In this document: in pieces, positions 16,829 to 25,079 of the stretch
Numbering within the stretch: position 1 is the stretch's first letter
Layout of the letters: each line of letters opens with the position of its first letter
Assembly: GCA_020632925.1 (NCBI GenBank)
Contig: JACKER010000022.1
Location: 62,001-126,000 of the forward strand
From: Alphaproteobacteria bacterium
Lineage (GTDB): Bacteria > Myxococcota_A > UBA796 > GCA-2862545
Direction of reading: 5' to 3'
Length of the DNA stretch: 64,000 bases
Translations under genes and position numbers: made by a program
The notes under the pieces: model-generated
Told to the model about the DNA's origin: nothing
Database searches by the model: none
What the model saw: the letters and a program-made list of their open reading frames with translations, nothing else

Positions 16829-17500
16829 CTACGGCAGCGCGCCGTCGAGGATCCACTGCTCGATGAGGTCCTTCTGCTGCGCGTTGAGCGGCGGGTTGTT
16901 CTTCGGCATCCGCACGCCGGAGCCGCCGACGGAGTTCTGGGTGCCGTTGATCTTGTGCCAGACGTAGCTGTCGTCGGGCAGGCCCGGCTCGATGCGATCC
17001 ATGCGCGGCACGTCCTGCGACGGGACGTTGACCATGTCGGAGGGCCCGAACAGCGAGAAACCACCCGCGGACGGCGGGTTGTCCTGCCAGTGGCACGACA
17101 GGCCGCTGCAGGTGGACGCGAAGATGGGCTCGACGTTCGCCCAGACCACCGACGGGAAGGTGTTCACGGTGACGTTCGAGACCGTGCAGGTGGCGGTCTC
17201 CACCGCGACCACCCGGACGGTCGTCCCCGAGACGCTCGCCGGCACGAAGCCGCTGAACTCGGCGCGACCGTTGCCGTTCGCCTGGACCGTCCCGAGGACC
17301 GTGGGGTTGGCGATGCCGACGGTGACGTTGCCGCAGCCGGGCACCGGCGTGTTCCCGGCGGTGAAGCCGTACGCGAAGGTCACGGATGCGTTCGCGGCGG
17401 CGCCGGTCGCGACCGCGGTGTTCTGGGTCCCGACGGTCAGCGGCGTGAGCTGCTGCAGCGTGAGCGCGGAAGCGTTGGACACCAGGACGAACGCGAGCAT
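16829..17500 (-). CDS. Secreted cytochrome c-like protein
   Basis: A 223-residue exported protein. The signal is MLAFVLVSNASA; a GGAGG site 4 nt before ATG at 17500 decides the start, though an ATG 33 bases upstream is in frame. The N-terminal half is a beta sandwich with four conserved Cys residues. The C-terminal half has IFASTCSGLSCHW, a CX4CH haem-binding-like motif, followed by a GGFSLFGP turn and a PPLNAQQKDLIEQWILDGA end, as in cytochrome-like proteins common in Myxococcota and Planctomycetes. It may carry one c-type haem; the atypical spacing makes that uncertain. Confidence 0.65.
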   Translation of the reverse strand: MLAFVLVSNASALTLQQLTPLTVGTQNTAVATGAAANASVTFAYGFTAGNTPVPGCGNVTVGIANPTVLGTVQANGNGRAEFSGFVPASVSGTTVRVVAVETATCTVSNVTVNTFPSVVWANVEPIFASTCSGLSCHWQDNPPSAGGFSLFGPSDMVNVPSQDVPRMDRIEPGLPDDSYVWHKINGTQNSVGGSGVRMPKNNPPLNAQQKDLIEQWILDGALP

Positions 17501-17526
17501 GGAACCTCCGAAGGCGCAGGACTGTA

Positions 17527-17538
17527 GCATGCGCATGC
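17527..17538. repeat. 12-bp perfect palindrome GCATGCGCATGC
   Basis: GCATGCGCATGC lies between the ABC ATPase stop and the cytochrome-like gene start. It also contains two of the possible start codons of that gene. It could be an operator; no function is proven. Confidence 0.4.
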
Positions 17539-17544
17539 GACGGC

Positions 17545-18474
17545 TCAGCCCTCGCGGACGTCGTCCAGGAAGCGCTGTTCCAGCCCGACGCCACGGCGAA
17601 CGGCGCGCAGCGGGACCGAGGAAGCGGACAGCAGGCCCATCACCACGACGCTGCTCTGGTCCAGATCCCCGTCCGAAGGCGCCTCCTCCAGCAACACATC
17701 GTCCCGCAGGCTGAAACGATGCTCGGGGAGCCGCGACGCGAGCTCGGTGAGCGGGACCCGCTCGGGCGACGACACGCGCCAGCTGCACAGGTGCTTGCTG
17801 CCCGTCACCTCGGCGATCGGCCCCTGGCGCAGGCAGCGTCCCTGCTTGAGCATCACGACCCAGTCGGAGATCCGCTCGAGATCGTCGAGATCGTGCGACG
17901 AGATCACCAGCGTCTGCTGCCCACGGAGCTGCGCCAGCGCGTCTCGCAGCGCGTGCTGCTGCACGGGGTCCAGACCCGAGAGCGGCTCGTCGAGCAACAC
18001 GAGAGGTGGTGCGCCGACCAGCGCCGAGGCGACGGCCACCCGGCGCCGCATCCCGTGGGAGAACGTGTGGATGCGGGCGTCCCGCCGGTCCGTGAGCCGC
18101 ACGATGTCGAGGACCCGGTCGGCCTCGGTGGCGGCGTCCCCCGCGGTCCAGCCCTGCAGGCGGCACAGGTGGCGGAGCAGCTCGCGCGGGGTGTGGCGGT
18201 CGGGCAGCTCCGCGTCCTGCGGCAGCACCCCGAGCACGCCCTTCATGACGTACGGATCGAAGCCCCCGCGACCGAGGATGTCGACGACGCCCGCGTCCGG
18301 ACGCAGGAAGCCCGCGACCAGCGAGAAGGCCGTGGTCTTCCCGGCGCCGTTGTGCCCCACGAAGCCCGTGATCGAGCCCCGGGGGACGTGGAAGCTCACG
18401 TCGTCGAGCGCGAGCGGGCCGCGGGAGGTGTACCGCTTGCTGACGCCCTCGAAGGTCAGCGCGTGGCCGCTCAC
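17545..18474 (-). CDS. ABC transporter ATP-binding protein
   Basis: A 309-residue ATPase of an ABC-2-type exporter. Walker A is GHNGAGKTT (about residue 40), the signature loop is FSHGMRRRVAVASAL, Walker B is LVLLDEPLSGLDP, and the H-loop is in ISSHDL. A ~90-residue C-terminal extension follows, as in exporters of the CcmA/YhaQ type. GTG at 18474 overlaps the permease stop by four bases (GTGA), so the two subunits are coupled. The substrate cannot be told from the sequence. Confidence 0.9.
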   Translation of the reverse strand: MSGHALTFEGVSKRYTSRGPLALDDVSFHVPRGSITGFVGHNGAGKTTAFSLVAGFLRPDAGVVDILGRGGFDPYVMKGVLGVLPQDAELPDRHTPRELLRHLCRLQGWTAGDAATEADRVLDIVRLTDRRDARIHTFSHGMRRRVAVASALVGAPPLVLLDEPLSGLDPVQQHALRDALAQLRGQQTLVISSHDLDDLERISDWVVMLKQGRCLRQGPIAEVTGSKHLCSWRVSSPERVPLTELASRLPEHRFSLRDDVLLEEAPSDGDLDQSSVVVMGLLSASSVPLRAVRRGVGLEQRFLDDVREG

Positions 18475-19364
18475 AGGTCCCTCCGCGAGAAGCGGACGTA
18501 GCCCACGACGAGGCCCGCGCCCGCGAGCGCCGCGCACGCCGCCGAGGAGGCGAGCCAGCCCCAGCCCGGGTCCCACATGCCGCGGATCCACCCCTGCGGC
18601 AGGAGCTGGAGCATCACGTCCGCCGCGAGCCCCAGCCCGTCCTTCGTCTCCATCCAGCGCGCCACCCCGAGCAGCACCCAGCTCGACGCGGCGGCGCCGA
18701 TGGCCATCACGCGCGCCCACGCGGGCGAGGCCGTGAGCTGGCTCGCCGTGACCCCGAGGGCGACGAAGGGGATCCCGAAGGCCCACGCGCGGGGGGTGTA
18801 GACCAGCATCCAGCCGGCGAGCGCGAGCGGGTCGTCGACCAGCATGAACCCGAGCCCGACGCCGAGGGCCGTCACCATGGACAGCGCGGACGCGGCGCCG
18901 GTGAGCGCCAGCTGCCCGAGGAAGCGCCCGACGACGATCTCGATCCGCCCGGTACGCAGCAGCTCGTACCGCACGGCCCGGCTCTGGACGTCGATCGCGA
19001 TGCACTCGGCGCTGGCGGACGCCGCGAAGAAGGGCACCAGCAGGAAGCCGAGCCACAGGTGGAACATCGCGAGCGGTGGGATCGAGACCAGGTGGTCGGC
19101 CAGGGTCTCGCTGCCGCACATCGCGGCGACCACGTCGTGCCACATGTCCGACGTCACGAGGCGCCCGAGCATGGCGCCGGGGGTCTTCGTCACCGGCACG
19201 CGCAGCTGCTGCGCCAGCGAGTTCTCGAGCAGCCCGACGAAGCGGACGAACAGCCAGCAGGCGCCCGCCGACGCCACCCCGTAGAGCACCAGCAACGCCA
19301 GCGCGCGCCAGGTCCGGATCGCGCGGAACACCTCGAACCGCGCGACGAGCCACACGTCCCTCAC
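18471..19364 (-). CDS. ABC-2 type transporter permease
   Basis: A 297-residue integral membrane protein with about six hydrophobic segments, starting near residue 22 and ending with a segment before a short basic tail. The large polar loop between the first and second segments (about 45-95) is typical of ABC-2 permeases. GTG at 19364 follows the stop of the upstream signal-anchored protein by 1 nt, and its own end is coupled to the ATPase. The set resembles the ABC systems that insert or export envelope factors. Confidence 0.85.
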   Translation of the reverse strand: MRDVWLVARFEVFRAIRTWRALALLVLYGVASAGACWLFVRFVGLLENSLAQQLRVPVTKTPGAMLGRLVTSDMWHDVVAAMCGSETLADHLVSIPPLAMFHLWLGFLLVPFFAASASAECIAIDVQSRAVRYELLRTGRIEIVVGRFLGQLALTGAASALSMVTALGVGLGFMLVDDPLALAGWMLVYTPRAWAFGIPFVALGVTASQLTASPAWARVMAIGAAASSWVLLGVARWMETKDGLGLAADVMLQLLPQGWIRGMWDPGWGWLASSAACAALAGAGLVVGYVRFSRRDL

Positions 19365-19365
19365 G

Positions 19366-20082
19366 TCAGCGCTCCAGCTGCATCAGGGCGTCCACGACGC
19401 CACCGTCGATGTACGAGAAGGGGTCGAGGGCGGCGTCGTCGATGTCCGCGCGCTGCTCCTCGTCCAGCACGCCGTACAGCGCGTCCTCCCCCTCGAGCAG
19501 CACGTCCAGCGTGTCCGCGGCGAACATCATCATCTCGCGCCGATCGGGCTCACCCCCTTCCTGGACGGTGGCCACGAAGGTCTCCGTCAGCGCGGACAGG
19601 TCCTGGTTCATGCGGTCCATCGCCGCATCGATCGAGGAGAGCTGCTCGTCGGACACGCCCGCCTCGGAGAGGGCCGCGCGCGCCTGCGTCCGACGGAGCT
19701 CCATGGCCTCCCGCGCCATCGCGACCGCCTCCTCGGGGGTCTGCGGCTCGCTCCCCTCCTCCCCGTCGATGTCGATCTGGAGTCCCTTGCCCCGCTTGCC
19801 GCGCCGCGCGCGCGGAGCCTCCGATCCGGGCTCGCTCACGACCACGGCAGGCTCTTCGACCTGGACGTCGGGGAGGTTGGACGCGAGCGGTCGGCCGCGG
19901 AACACCTCGGCGATCTGCTTGCCCATGTCGCTGCCCGACGCGCACTCCCGGGAGGAGAGCTCGTCGATCTTCTCGCGCAGCCCTCGCGCCTCGCTCCGTG
20001 GGCCGAGCCCGCCGATCACCAGCCCCACCACGAGCGCCACCGCGGCCAGCAGCAGGTGCGCGGCCCCCCATCGGTTCGTCAT
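19366..20082 (-). CDS. Signal-anchored acidic helical protein, unknown
   Basis: 238 residues with one membrane anchor near the N-terminus (about residues 7-28, LLLAAVALVVGLVIGGLG). A basic patch RARRGKRGKG precedes an acidic, helical C-terminal region rich in Glu, Asp and Met. The preferred start is ATG at 20082, with GGAGGAGG upstream; it overlaps the ruvX stop by four bases (ATGA). No family was recognised. Coupling to both ruvX and the ABC exporter suggests a shared transcript rather than a shared function. Confidence 0.65.
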   Translation of the reverse strand: MTNRWGAAHLLLAAVALVVGLVIGGLGPRSEARGLREKIDELSSRECASGSDMGKQIAEVFRGRPLASNLPDVQVEEPAVVVSEPGSEAPRARRGKRGKGLQIDIDGEEGSEPQTPEEAVAMAREAMELRRTQARAALSEAGVSDEQLSSIDAAMDRMNQDLSALTETFVATVQEGGEPDRREMMMFAADTLDVLLEGEDALYGVLDEEQRADIDDAALDPFSYIDGGVVDALMQLER

Positions 20083-20510
20083 CCCCCCTCCTCCGCGAGC
20101 TCCGGGTGTTCGAGCCACGCCTGCAGCACGATCACCGCCGCCTGCTGATCCACCACCGCCTTGCGCCGCTCGCGCGACATCCCGGCCTCGATGAGCTGCC
20201 GGTGGGCGTCCACCGACGAGTACCGCTCGTCGACGTAGCGCACGGGCAGCCCCGTCCGCTCACCGACCGCCTCCCCCACCTGACGCGCGAGGCGCGCGCT
20301 GCGGGCCTCGGTGCCGTCGAGCTCGTACGGAAGGCCGACGACGACGGTGTCGACGCCGAGCTCCCGGGCAAGCGCCGCCAGCGCCTCGGCGTCCTTCGCG
20401 ACCCCCTTGCGCTGCAGCGTCCGCAGCGGGGACGCGAGCAGGCCCGTCGGGTCGCTCACCGCGATCCCGATCCCCTTCGTCCCCACGTCCAGCGCCAGCG
20501 TCCGCCCCAT
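20079..20510 (-). CDS. ruvX: Holliday junction resolvase-like RuvX (YqgF)
   Basis: 143 residues with the RNase H-like fold of YqgF/RuvX. Diagnostic motifs are LALDVGTKGIGIAVSD at the N-terminus, VVVGLPYELDG in the middle and VRYVDERYSS. The catalytic Asp residues in the first strand, the ERYSS loop and the C-terminal helix are kept. RuvX is linked to pre-16S rRNA maturation and DNA recombination in various bacteria. It diverges from cinA-recA across a 157-base regulatory region and heads a minus-strand run ending with the ABC exporter and possibly the cytochrome-like gene. Confidence 0.93.
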   Translation of the reverse strand: MGRTLALDVGTKGIGIAVSDPTGLLASPLRTLQRKGVAKDAEALAALARELGVDTVVVGLPYELDGTEARSARLARQVGEAVGERTGLPVRYVDERYSSVDAHRQLIEAGMSRERRKAVVDQQAAVIVLQAWLEHPELAEEGG

Positions 20511-20588
20511 GCCACCCCTCTACGCCGCTCCGCGCGCCCGTGTTTCCCCAAATCGAACTTACGGCTAGATACCTGCACCATCACATAC

Positions 20589-20607
20589 CCGGACAGTTTT
20601 CGTCCGG
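20589..20607. promoter_or_regulatory. Inverted repeat CCGGAC-N7-GTCCGG
   Basis: A perfect 6-bp dyad with a T-rich 7-base spacer, upstream of the LexA box and within the ruvX/cinA divergent region. Candidate operator or leader hairpin; the protein partner is unknown. Confidence 0.4.
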
Positions 20608-20642
20608 CGCCGGTGGACAGTGGAACGGCGCCACACTACAAC

Positions 20643-20659
20643 CTGCACACACGTTCAGG
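20643..20659 (+). promoter_or_regulatory. LexA box of Myxococcus type
   Basis: CTGCACACACGTTCAGG matches 16 of 17 positions of the Myxococcus xanthus LexA consensus CTRHAMRYBYGTTCAGS as I remember it; only position 9 differs. It lies 8 bases before the cinA ATG, so bound LexA would block transcription or early elongation of cinA-recA. Its position and match support SOS control of this operon. Confidence 0.7.
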
Positions 20660-20667
20660 TCATCACC

Positions 20668-21936
20668 ATGCCCACCGCCGAGATCCTGTCCCAGGGCGAC
20701 GAAGTCGTCACGGGCCAGATCGCAGACACCAACGCCGCCTGGCTCTCGGAGCGCCTGCTGGAGCAGGGCTTCGACGTGGTCCGCCACACCACCGTGGGCG
20801 ATCGGATGGCGGACCTGGTGGCCGTGATCGGCGAGATCGCGGCGCGAGCGGACGTGTGCCTGTGCACGGGCGGGCTCGGCCCGACGGAGGACGACCTGAC
20901 GGCGGAGGCCTTCGCCCGCGCCTTCGACGCCCCCGTGGCCCTCGATCCCGTCGCCCTCGAGCAGATCGAGGAGCGCTTCCGCTCCATGGGTCGGACGATG
21001 TCGCCCGTGAACCGCAAGCAGGCGCTGCTGCCCCAGGGGTCGGTCCGGCTGGACAACGACTGGGGGACGGCGCCCGGCTTCGCGCTGGTCGGCGGCCGCT
21101 GCTGGTTCGCCTGCATGCCGGGCGTCCCGCGCGAGATGCGCCAGCTCTGGGAGCACCGCGTGCTGCCGCTGCTCGCCGACCGCTTCGAGCTGCGGCCCGG
21201 ACGCCGGGTGATCCTGCGGACCATCGGCGTGGGCGAGTCCGACCTGCAGACCGCCATGCTCGGCTGGTCGGCCGAGGGCGTGACCGTGGGGTACCGGACG
21301 AAGCTCCCCGAGAACCACCTCAAGCTCTGGTTCGAGGCGACGGTCCCCGAGGACGAGGTCGTGGCCCGGGTGCGCGAGGTGCTCGAGCGCGCCGGCCGCT
21401 GGACGTACACGATCGAGGGCCTGCCCGAGGTTGCGGACGTGGGCGTGGACGCCGGCGGGGGCACGCTCGCCGCCGCGGTCGGTCGCCGCCTGCTCGCCCG
21501 CGGGGAGACGCTCGCGCTCGCCGAGTCCTGCACGGGCGGGCGGATCGCCTCCGCCTGCACCGCGGTCGCCGGCGCCAGCGCCTGGCTCCTCGAGGGCCTC
21601 GTGACGTACTCGAACGCCGCCAAGGTCCGCCTGCTCGGCGTGAGCGAGGCCGACCTCGAGGCGCACGGCGCCGTGTCCGAGGTCGTCGCCCGCGCGATGG
21701 CGTCCGGGGTGCGCGAGCGCTCCGGAGCCACCTGGGGCGTCGGCATCACCGGGATCGCCGGCCCCTCCGGCGGCACCCCGGACAAGCCGGTGGGCACGGT
21801 GCACGTCGCCGTCGCCAGCCCTGATCGCGTCCTGCACCGCGCGCTGCGCCTGCCGGGCGACCGCGATCGCATCCAGTCCCTGGCCGTGGCGTCGGCTCTC
21901 GAGCTGTTGCGCCGCCAGCTCCACGCTTCCAACTGA
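20668..21936 (+). CDS. cinA: CinA, NMN amidohydrolase/ADP-ribose pyrophosphatase-like
   Basis: 422 residues. The N-terminal COG1058 domain (MPTAEILSQGDEVVTGQI, then CTGGLGPTEDDLT) is of the ADP-ribose pyrophosphatase/molybdopterin-binding type. The C-terminal domain carries the nicotinamide-nucleotide amidase motifs AESCTGGRIASACT and GITGIAGPSGG. Together these recycle pyridine nucleotides, for example after DNA damage consumes NAD. ATG at 20668 is chosen because it matches the conserved start; the LexA box lies just upstream. recA follows after 8 bases with its own GAGGT site, the same cinA-recA order as in several other bacteria. Confidence 0.95.
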   Translation: MPTAEILSQGDEVVTGQIADTNAAWLSERLLEQGFDVVRHTTVGDRMADLVAVIGEIAARADVCLCTGGLGPTEDDLTAEAFARAFDAPVALDPVALEQIEERFRSMGRTMSPVNRKQALLPQGSVRLDNDWGTAPGFALVGGRCWFACMPGVPREMRQLWEHRVLPLLADRFELRPGRRVILRTIGVGESDLQTAMLGWSAEGVTVGYRTKLPENHLKLWFEATVPEDEVVARVREVLERAGRWTYTIEGLPEVADVGVDAGGGTLAAAVGRRLLARGETLALAESCTGGRIASACTAVAGASAWLLEGLVTYSNAAKVRLLGVSEADLEAHGAVSEVVARAMASGVRERSGATWGVGITGIAGPSGGTPDKPVGTVHVAVASPDRVLHRALRLPGDRDRIQSLAVASALELLRRQLHASN

Positions 21937-21944
21937 GGTCCACC

Positions 21945-23039
21945 ATGTCCCGTCGCAGCAGCAACATCGAGCCGATCACGACCCCCGCGAACTCCGACGA
22001 CCGCGCCAAGGCCATCGACGCCGCCATCGCGTCCATCGAGCGCCAGTTCGGTCGCGGCGCCATCATGCGGTACGGCGACTCCGAGGTGCCGCGCGTCGGC
22101 TCGATCTCCACGGGCTCGCTCGGTCTGGACATCGCGCTGGGCATCGGCGGGCTCCCCCGCGGCCGCGTGGTCGAGATCTACGGCGCGGAGGCCAGCGGCA
22201 AGACGACGCTCGCGCTGCAGACCATCGCGCAGTCCCAGCGCAAGGGCGGCACAGCGGCCTTCATCGACGCGGAGCACGCCCTCGACCCGAACTACGCGCG
22301 GGCGCTCGGCGTGAAGGTGGACGAGCTCCTGATCTCGCAGCCGGACCACGGCGAGCAGGCGCTCGAGATCGCGGAGACCCTGGTGCGGTCCGGCGCCATC
22401 GACGTGGTCGTCGTCGACTCGGTCGCGGCGCTCGTGCCGAAGTCCGAGCTCGAGGGCGACATCGGCGACGTCCAGCCCGGCGCCCAGGCCCGACTGATGA
22501 GCCAGGCCCTGCGCAAGCTCACCGGTGCCATCCACAAGTCCGACGCCATCGTGATCTTCATCAACCAGGTCCGCGAGAAGATCGGCGTGATGTTCGGCAG
22601 CCCGAAGACGACCAGCGGCGGCAACGCCCTGAAGTTCTATGCGTCGGTCCGCATGGAGGTCACGCGCATCGGCTCCATCAAGAAGGGCGAGGAGGTGATG
22701 GGCAACCGCACGAAGGTGAAGGTGACCAAGAACAAGCTCGCGCCCCCGTTCCGGCAGGTCGAGTTCGACATCATGTACGGCCAGGGCGTCTCCGCCGAGG
22801 CCGAGCTGGTGGACCTCGGCATCCTCACGGGCATCGTCCGCAAGAGCGGCTCGTGGTTCGCGCTCGAGAACGACCGGATGGGCCAGGGCAAGGACAACGC
22901 CTGCGAGTTCCTCCGCGAGCACCCCGACGCCGCCGTGCGCGTCCGTGACCACGTGCTCGGTCACTACGGGGTGATGGTGCAGGGCGCCAGCGAGGGTGAC
23001 GACGGCGACGGGGATGGGGACAACGTCGCCGAGGCGTGA
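21945..23039 (+). CDS. recA: RecA recombinase
   Basis: 364 residues. The N-terminal polymerisation region is followed by Walker A GAEASGKTT, Walker B with VVVDSVAALVP, the loop-1 and loop-2 region with GNALKFYASVRM, and an acidic C-terminus (EGDDGDGDGD) of the usual kind. The core sequence QFGRGAIMRYGD at ~35-46 is near-invariant in RecA. It is the strand-exchange protein and co-protease of the SOS response. It is probably read from the LexA-controlled promoter ahead of cinA, and a strong 10-bp hairpin lies 33 bases after its stop. Confidence 0.98.
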   Translation: MSRRSSNIEPITTPANSDDRAKAIDAAIASIERQFGRGAIMRYGDSEVPRVGSISTGSLGLDIALGIGGLPRGRVVEIYGAEASGKTTLALQTIAQSQRKGGTAAFIDAEHALDPNYARALGVKVDELLISQPDHGEQALEIAETLVRSGAIDVVVVDSVAALVPKSELEGDIGDVQPGAQARLMSQALRKLTGAIHKSDAIVIFINQVREKIGVMFGSPKTTSGGNALKFYASVRMEVTRIGSIKKGEEVMGNRTKVKVTKNKLAPPFRQVEFDIMYGQGVSAEAELVDLGILTGIVRKSGSWFALENDRMGQGKDNACEFLREHPDAAVRVRDHVLGHYGVMVQGASEGDDGDGDGDNVAEA

Positions 23040-23071
23040 ACCATCCACCTCCGGCGCGAATCGCTGGATCC

Positions 23072-23106
23072 ACCTCTCGGGTGATGCTAGCATTTGCCCG
23101 AGAGGT
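23072..23106 (+). promoter_or_regulatory. 10-bp hairpin after recA covering the next gene's ribosome site
   Basis: ACCTCTCGGG pairs perfectly with CCCGAGAGGT around a 15-base loop that itself contains the palindrome ATGCTAGCAT. The right arm holds the AGAGGT that would serve as Shine-Dalgarno for the ATG at 23113, 6 bases downstream. It may end recA transcripts, hide the ribosome site, or bind a regulator at DNA level. A direct repeat ATCCACCTC (23043-23051 and 23068-23076) touches the left arm. Confidence 0.55.
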
Positions 23107-23112
23107 CGTACG

Positions 23113-23697
23113 ATGTGGTTGCCCCCCCCTGCAAAGACGATCAAGACACGTTGGATCGTCGCTTTTGCGCTTCTGAACGGTTCGGCCAATATCTCACAGG
23201 CCAAACCTGGCGCGAGCGATGCCACGGCCCCGCCACCCACTGTGTCCTGGGCCGACGGACGTGTCGTGCTCCAGGGTGTTCCCGGGTCTGCTCGACTGCG
23301 TCACGAGGTGATGCTGGCAGGTAGGAGCGCCCGATGGACCTCCGAGGCGCGTCTCGGCGTGGACGGCCAGGCACTCGTCCCCCTCGTGGTCCCACCCGCT
23401 GCGTGCGTCCACCCGGAGTGCCGCCGGTTCCTGAGCGATCTACGGACCACGGTCACCTTCGCCGACGGCTCCACCGCCGCGGGACCACCGCAGTTCGTGG
23501 TCTGGCCGGACGGTCCGAGCGGCGGTGCTCTCGTTCTCAGCGAGGAAGATCAAGTGACCGTCGCCCCCAACGGCGTGCTCGACGCCAACCTCCGCGAGGG
23601 ACTCGACGATCCGTCGATCATCCTGGTTCCCGACCTGGGAGGCCCACCAGCGACAGGCCGCGGGCCGGAGGCGGATGCCGGTTGGGTGACGCCATGA
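23113..23697 (+). CDS. Secreted protein of unknown function
   Basis: 194 residues with a membrane-export signal at about 10-30 (IKTRWIVAFALLNGSANISQA). The mature part is beta-rich and Pro/Gly-rich, with two Cys residues close together (CVHPECRRFL). No family was recognised. The stop overlaps the ATG of the metalloprotease (ATGA), so the products are coupled and may act together, for instance as a propeptide, inhibitor or carrier. The start is set by the ATG after the hairpin; an upstream extension would run into the hairpin. Confidence 0.6.
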   Translation: MWLPPPAKTIKTRWIVAFALLNGSANISQAKPGASDATAPPPTVSWADGRVVLQGVPGSARLRHEVMLAGRSARWTSEARLGVDGQALVPLVVPPAACVHPECRRFLSDLRTTVTFADGSTAAGPPQFVVWPDGPSGGALVLSEEDQVTVAPNGVLDANLREGLDDPSIILVPDLGGPPATGRGPEADAGWVTP

Positions 23698-25079
23698 TCG
23701 CCGCCTGGGTTCTTGGCACCGCCAGCGCCATCCCCTTCACCGTGACGTTCTGCGTCGAGCAAGAGACAGAGTTCCCCGATGCAGGGTTCGGTGACCGGTG
23801 GGTCGACGACGGCGTGAACAAGAACGCTCGCGGCCTGTTCTACCAGGTTTTCCACGATGGAGCCCCCATCAGCGGTCACCTGAGTCAGGTCACCGGATGC
23901 GCCACGGAGACCGTCGAGCTCGCCTCGGCGTCCGACACCTATGCGCTACGCGTGTCCTCCAAAGCTCTGATTGGCGGGCTACACATCGAGTCCTATGCGA
24001 CGCCCGTGTTCGACCAACAGACGCTGTCGGCCCGGCAGACCTGGCGAACACCCGTGCCCGCCACCGCGGAGCCGATGGTCCTTCCCGCGATCGGGGTGTG
24101 GCAGAACCTGGCCGTCGCCACCTACCTGATGAAACGGAGCAAGTTCCACATCGAGCAGGGGGTGTCGCGCGACTGCTGCCTCGAATCTACCGATCCCGAC
24201 GAGTACAACCCGGACGGCACCTGCGGACCCCAAGCACCCGCCGACCATCACTACGTCCAAATCGAAGAGCCACTCCGGCTCTATTCCCACGCCAACCTCT
24301 CCTGTGGTCAAAGCGGGGTGTTGGACAGCAGCAGTATCGAGCACGTTGCCGTGGGGCTCAGCGGGCTGTGTCGCAAGTACGTGGTGGCGCACGAAATGGG
24401 GCATGTCGTTGTTGACATGAGGATGGGAGGGGAGGAGCAGCGGGATCCCAGTGGAGACGACGACGGTTGCGCTGCGGACGTAAGGGATGGGACCCCCATC
24501 CCGTCCAGTGGCAGAGGGCAACTAACAAAGGAGTACCTGGCTGTCGCGCTGCGGGAGGGGTGGGGTGATTTCTTTGCCTACTGGGCATGGAATGACAAGG
24601 AGAGTGACTGCGTAACCGTACGCGACCATCCACACGACATCGACTTGGACGGCACGGTGGACAACACCGCGAACGGTGTGCTCGACTGCTGGGGCACACC
24701 CTATCCAGGGGCGTTCGAACCAGTATTTCCCAACATCGTGGTGGACCACAAGAACTGGCTCGACGATGCAGAGCGAGAGTGCCAGTTGACTGGCAACTGT
24801 GTATGCGAACGCGACCCAGATCCCGAGATCGAGGCCAACCGAAGCACTATCTACGACGTGTCCAAGATGCTCTTCCGACTCTACGCCCAGGATCTGCTTA
24901 CCGAAGGTCAGCTTTCCGATCTCTATGTCGATACCTGTCCCCGCGGCTGGGCGGAGGACGATGAGCGGAAGTTCCCAGCATCCGATGCCGAATGGCCCAT
25001 CGAGCGGCTGAGGATCTCGGCGGATGCGAACGGCATCACATCCGAGGTCGAGAGCCGAATCGACTATGTGGAGCACTGA
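23694..25079 (+). CDS. Secreted zinc metalloprotease
   Basis: 461 residues with a signal peptide (MIAAWVLGTASA). The zinc site is VVAHEMGHVVVD (HEXXH), and a second segment REGWGDFFAYWAW supplies a candidate third ligand Glu, as in gluzincins. About twelve Cys residues suggest several disulfides in an extracellular enzyme. The gene is coupled by overlap to both neighbours: ATGA upstream and TGATG to the FG-GAP lipoprotein. Its second half has more A/T at third positions than the surrounding genes, a possible sign of transfer or rapid change. The family within the zincins is not resolved. Confidence 0.75.
   Translation: MIAAWVLGTASAIPFTVTFCVEQETEFPDAGFGDRWVDDGVNKNARGLFYQVFHDGAPISGHLSQVTGCATETVELASASDTYALRVSSKALIGGLHIESYATPVFDQQTLSARQTWRTPVPATAEPMVLPAIGVWQNLAVATYLMKRSKFHIEQGVSRDCCLESTDPDEYNPDGTCGPQAPADHHYVQIEEPLRLYSHANLSCGQSGVLDSSSIEHVAVGLSGLCRKYVVAHEMGHVVVDMRMGGEEQRDPSGDDDGCAADVRDGTPIPSSGRGQLTKEYLAVALREGWGDFFAYWAWNDKESDCVTVRDHPHDIDLDGTVDNTANGVLDCWGTPYPGAFEPVFPNIVVDHKNWLDDAERECQLTGNCVCERDPDPEIEANRSTIYDVSKMLFRLYAQDLLTEGQLSDLYVDTCPRGWAEDDERKFPASDAEWPIERLRISADANGITSEVESRIDYVEH

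Larger units (their letters stand above)
20511..20667. promoter_or_regulatory. Divergent promoter region between ruvX and cinA-recA
   Basis: A 157-base AT-richer region. It holds an inverted repeat CCGGAC-N7-GTCCGG at 20589-20607 and a LexA box next to the cinA start. A TAGATA hexamer at 20566-20571 could be a -10 element for the plus strand, but no convincing -35 was found. Confidence 0.5.

Noticed and set aside
17091..17115. Sigma-54 promoter starting TGGCAC
   Set aside because: Spacing and the downstream GC element do not fit, and it lies inside a coding region.
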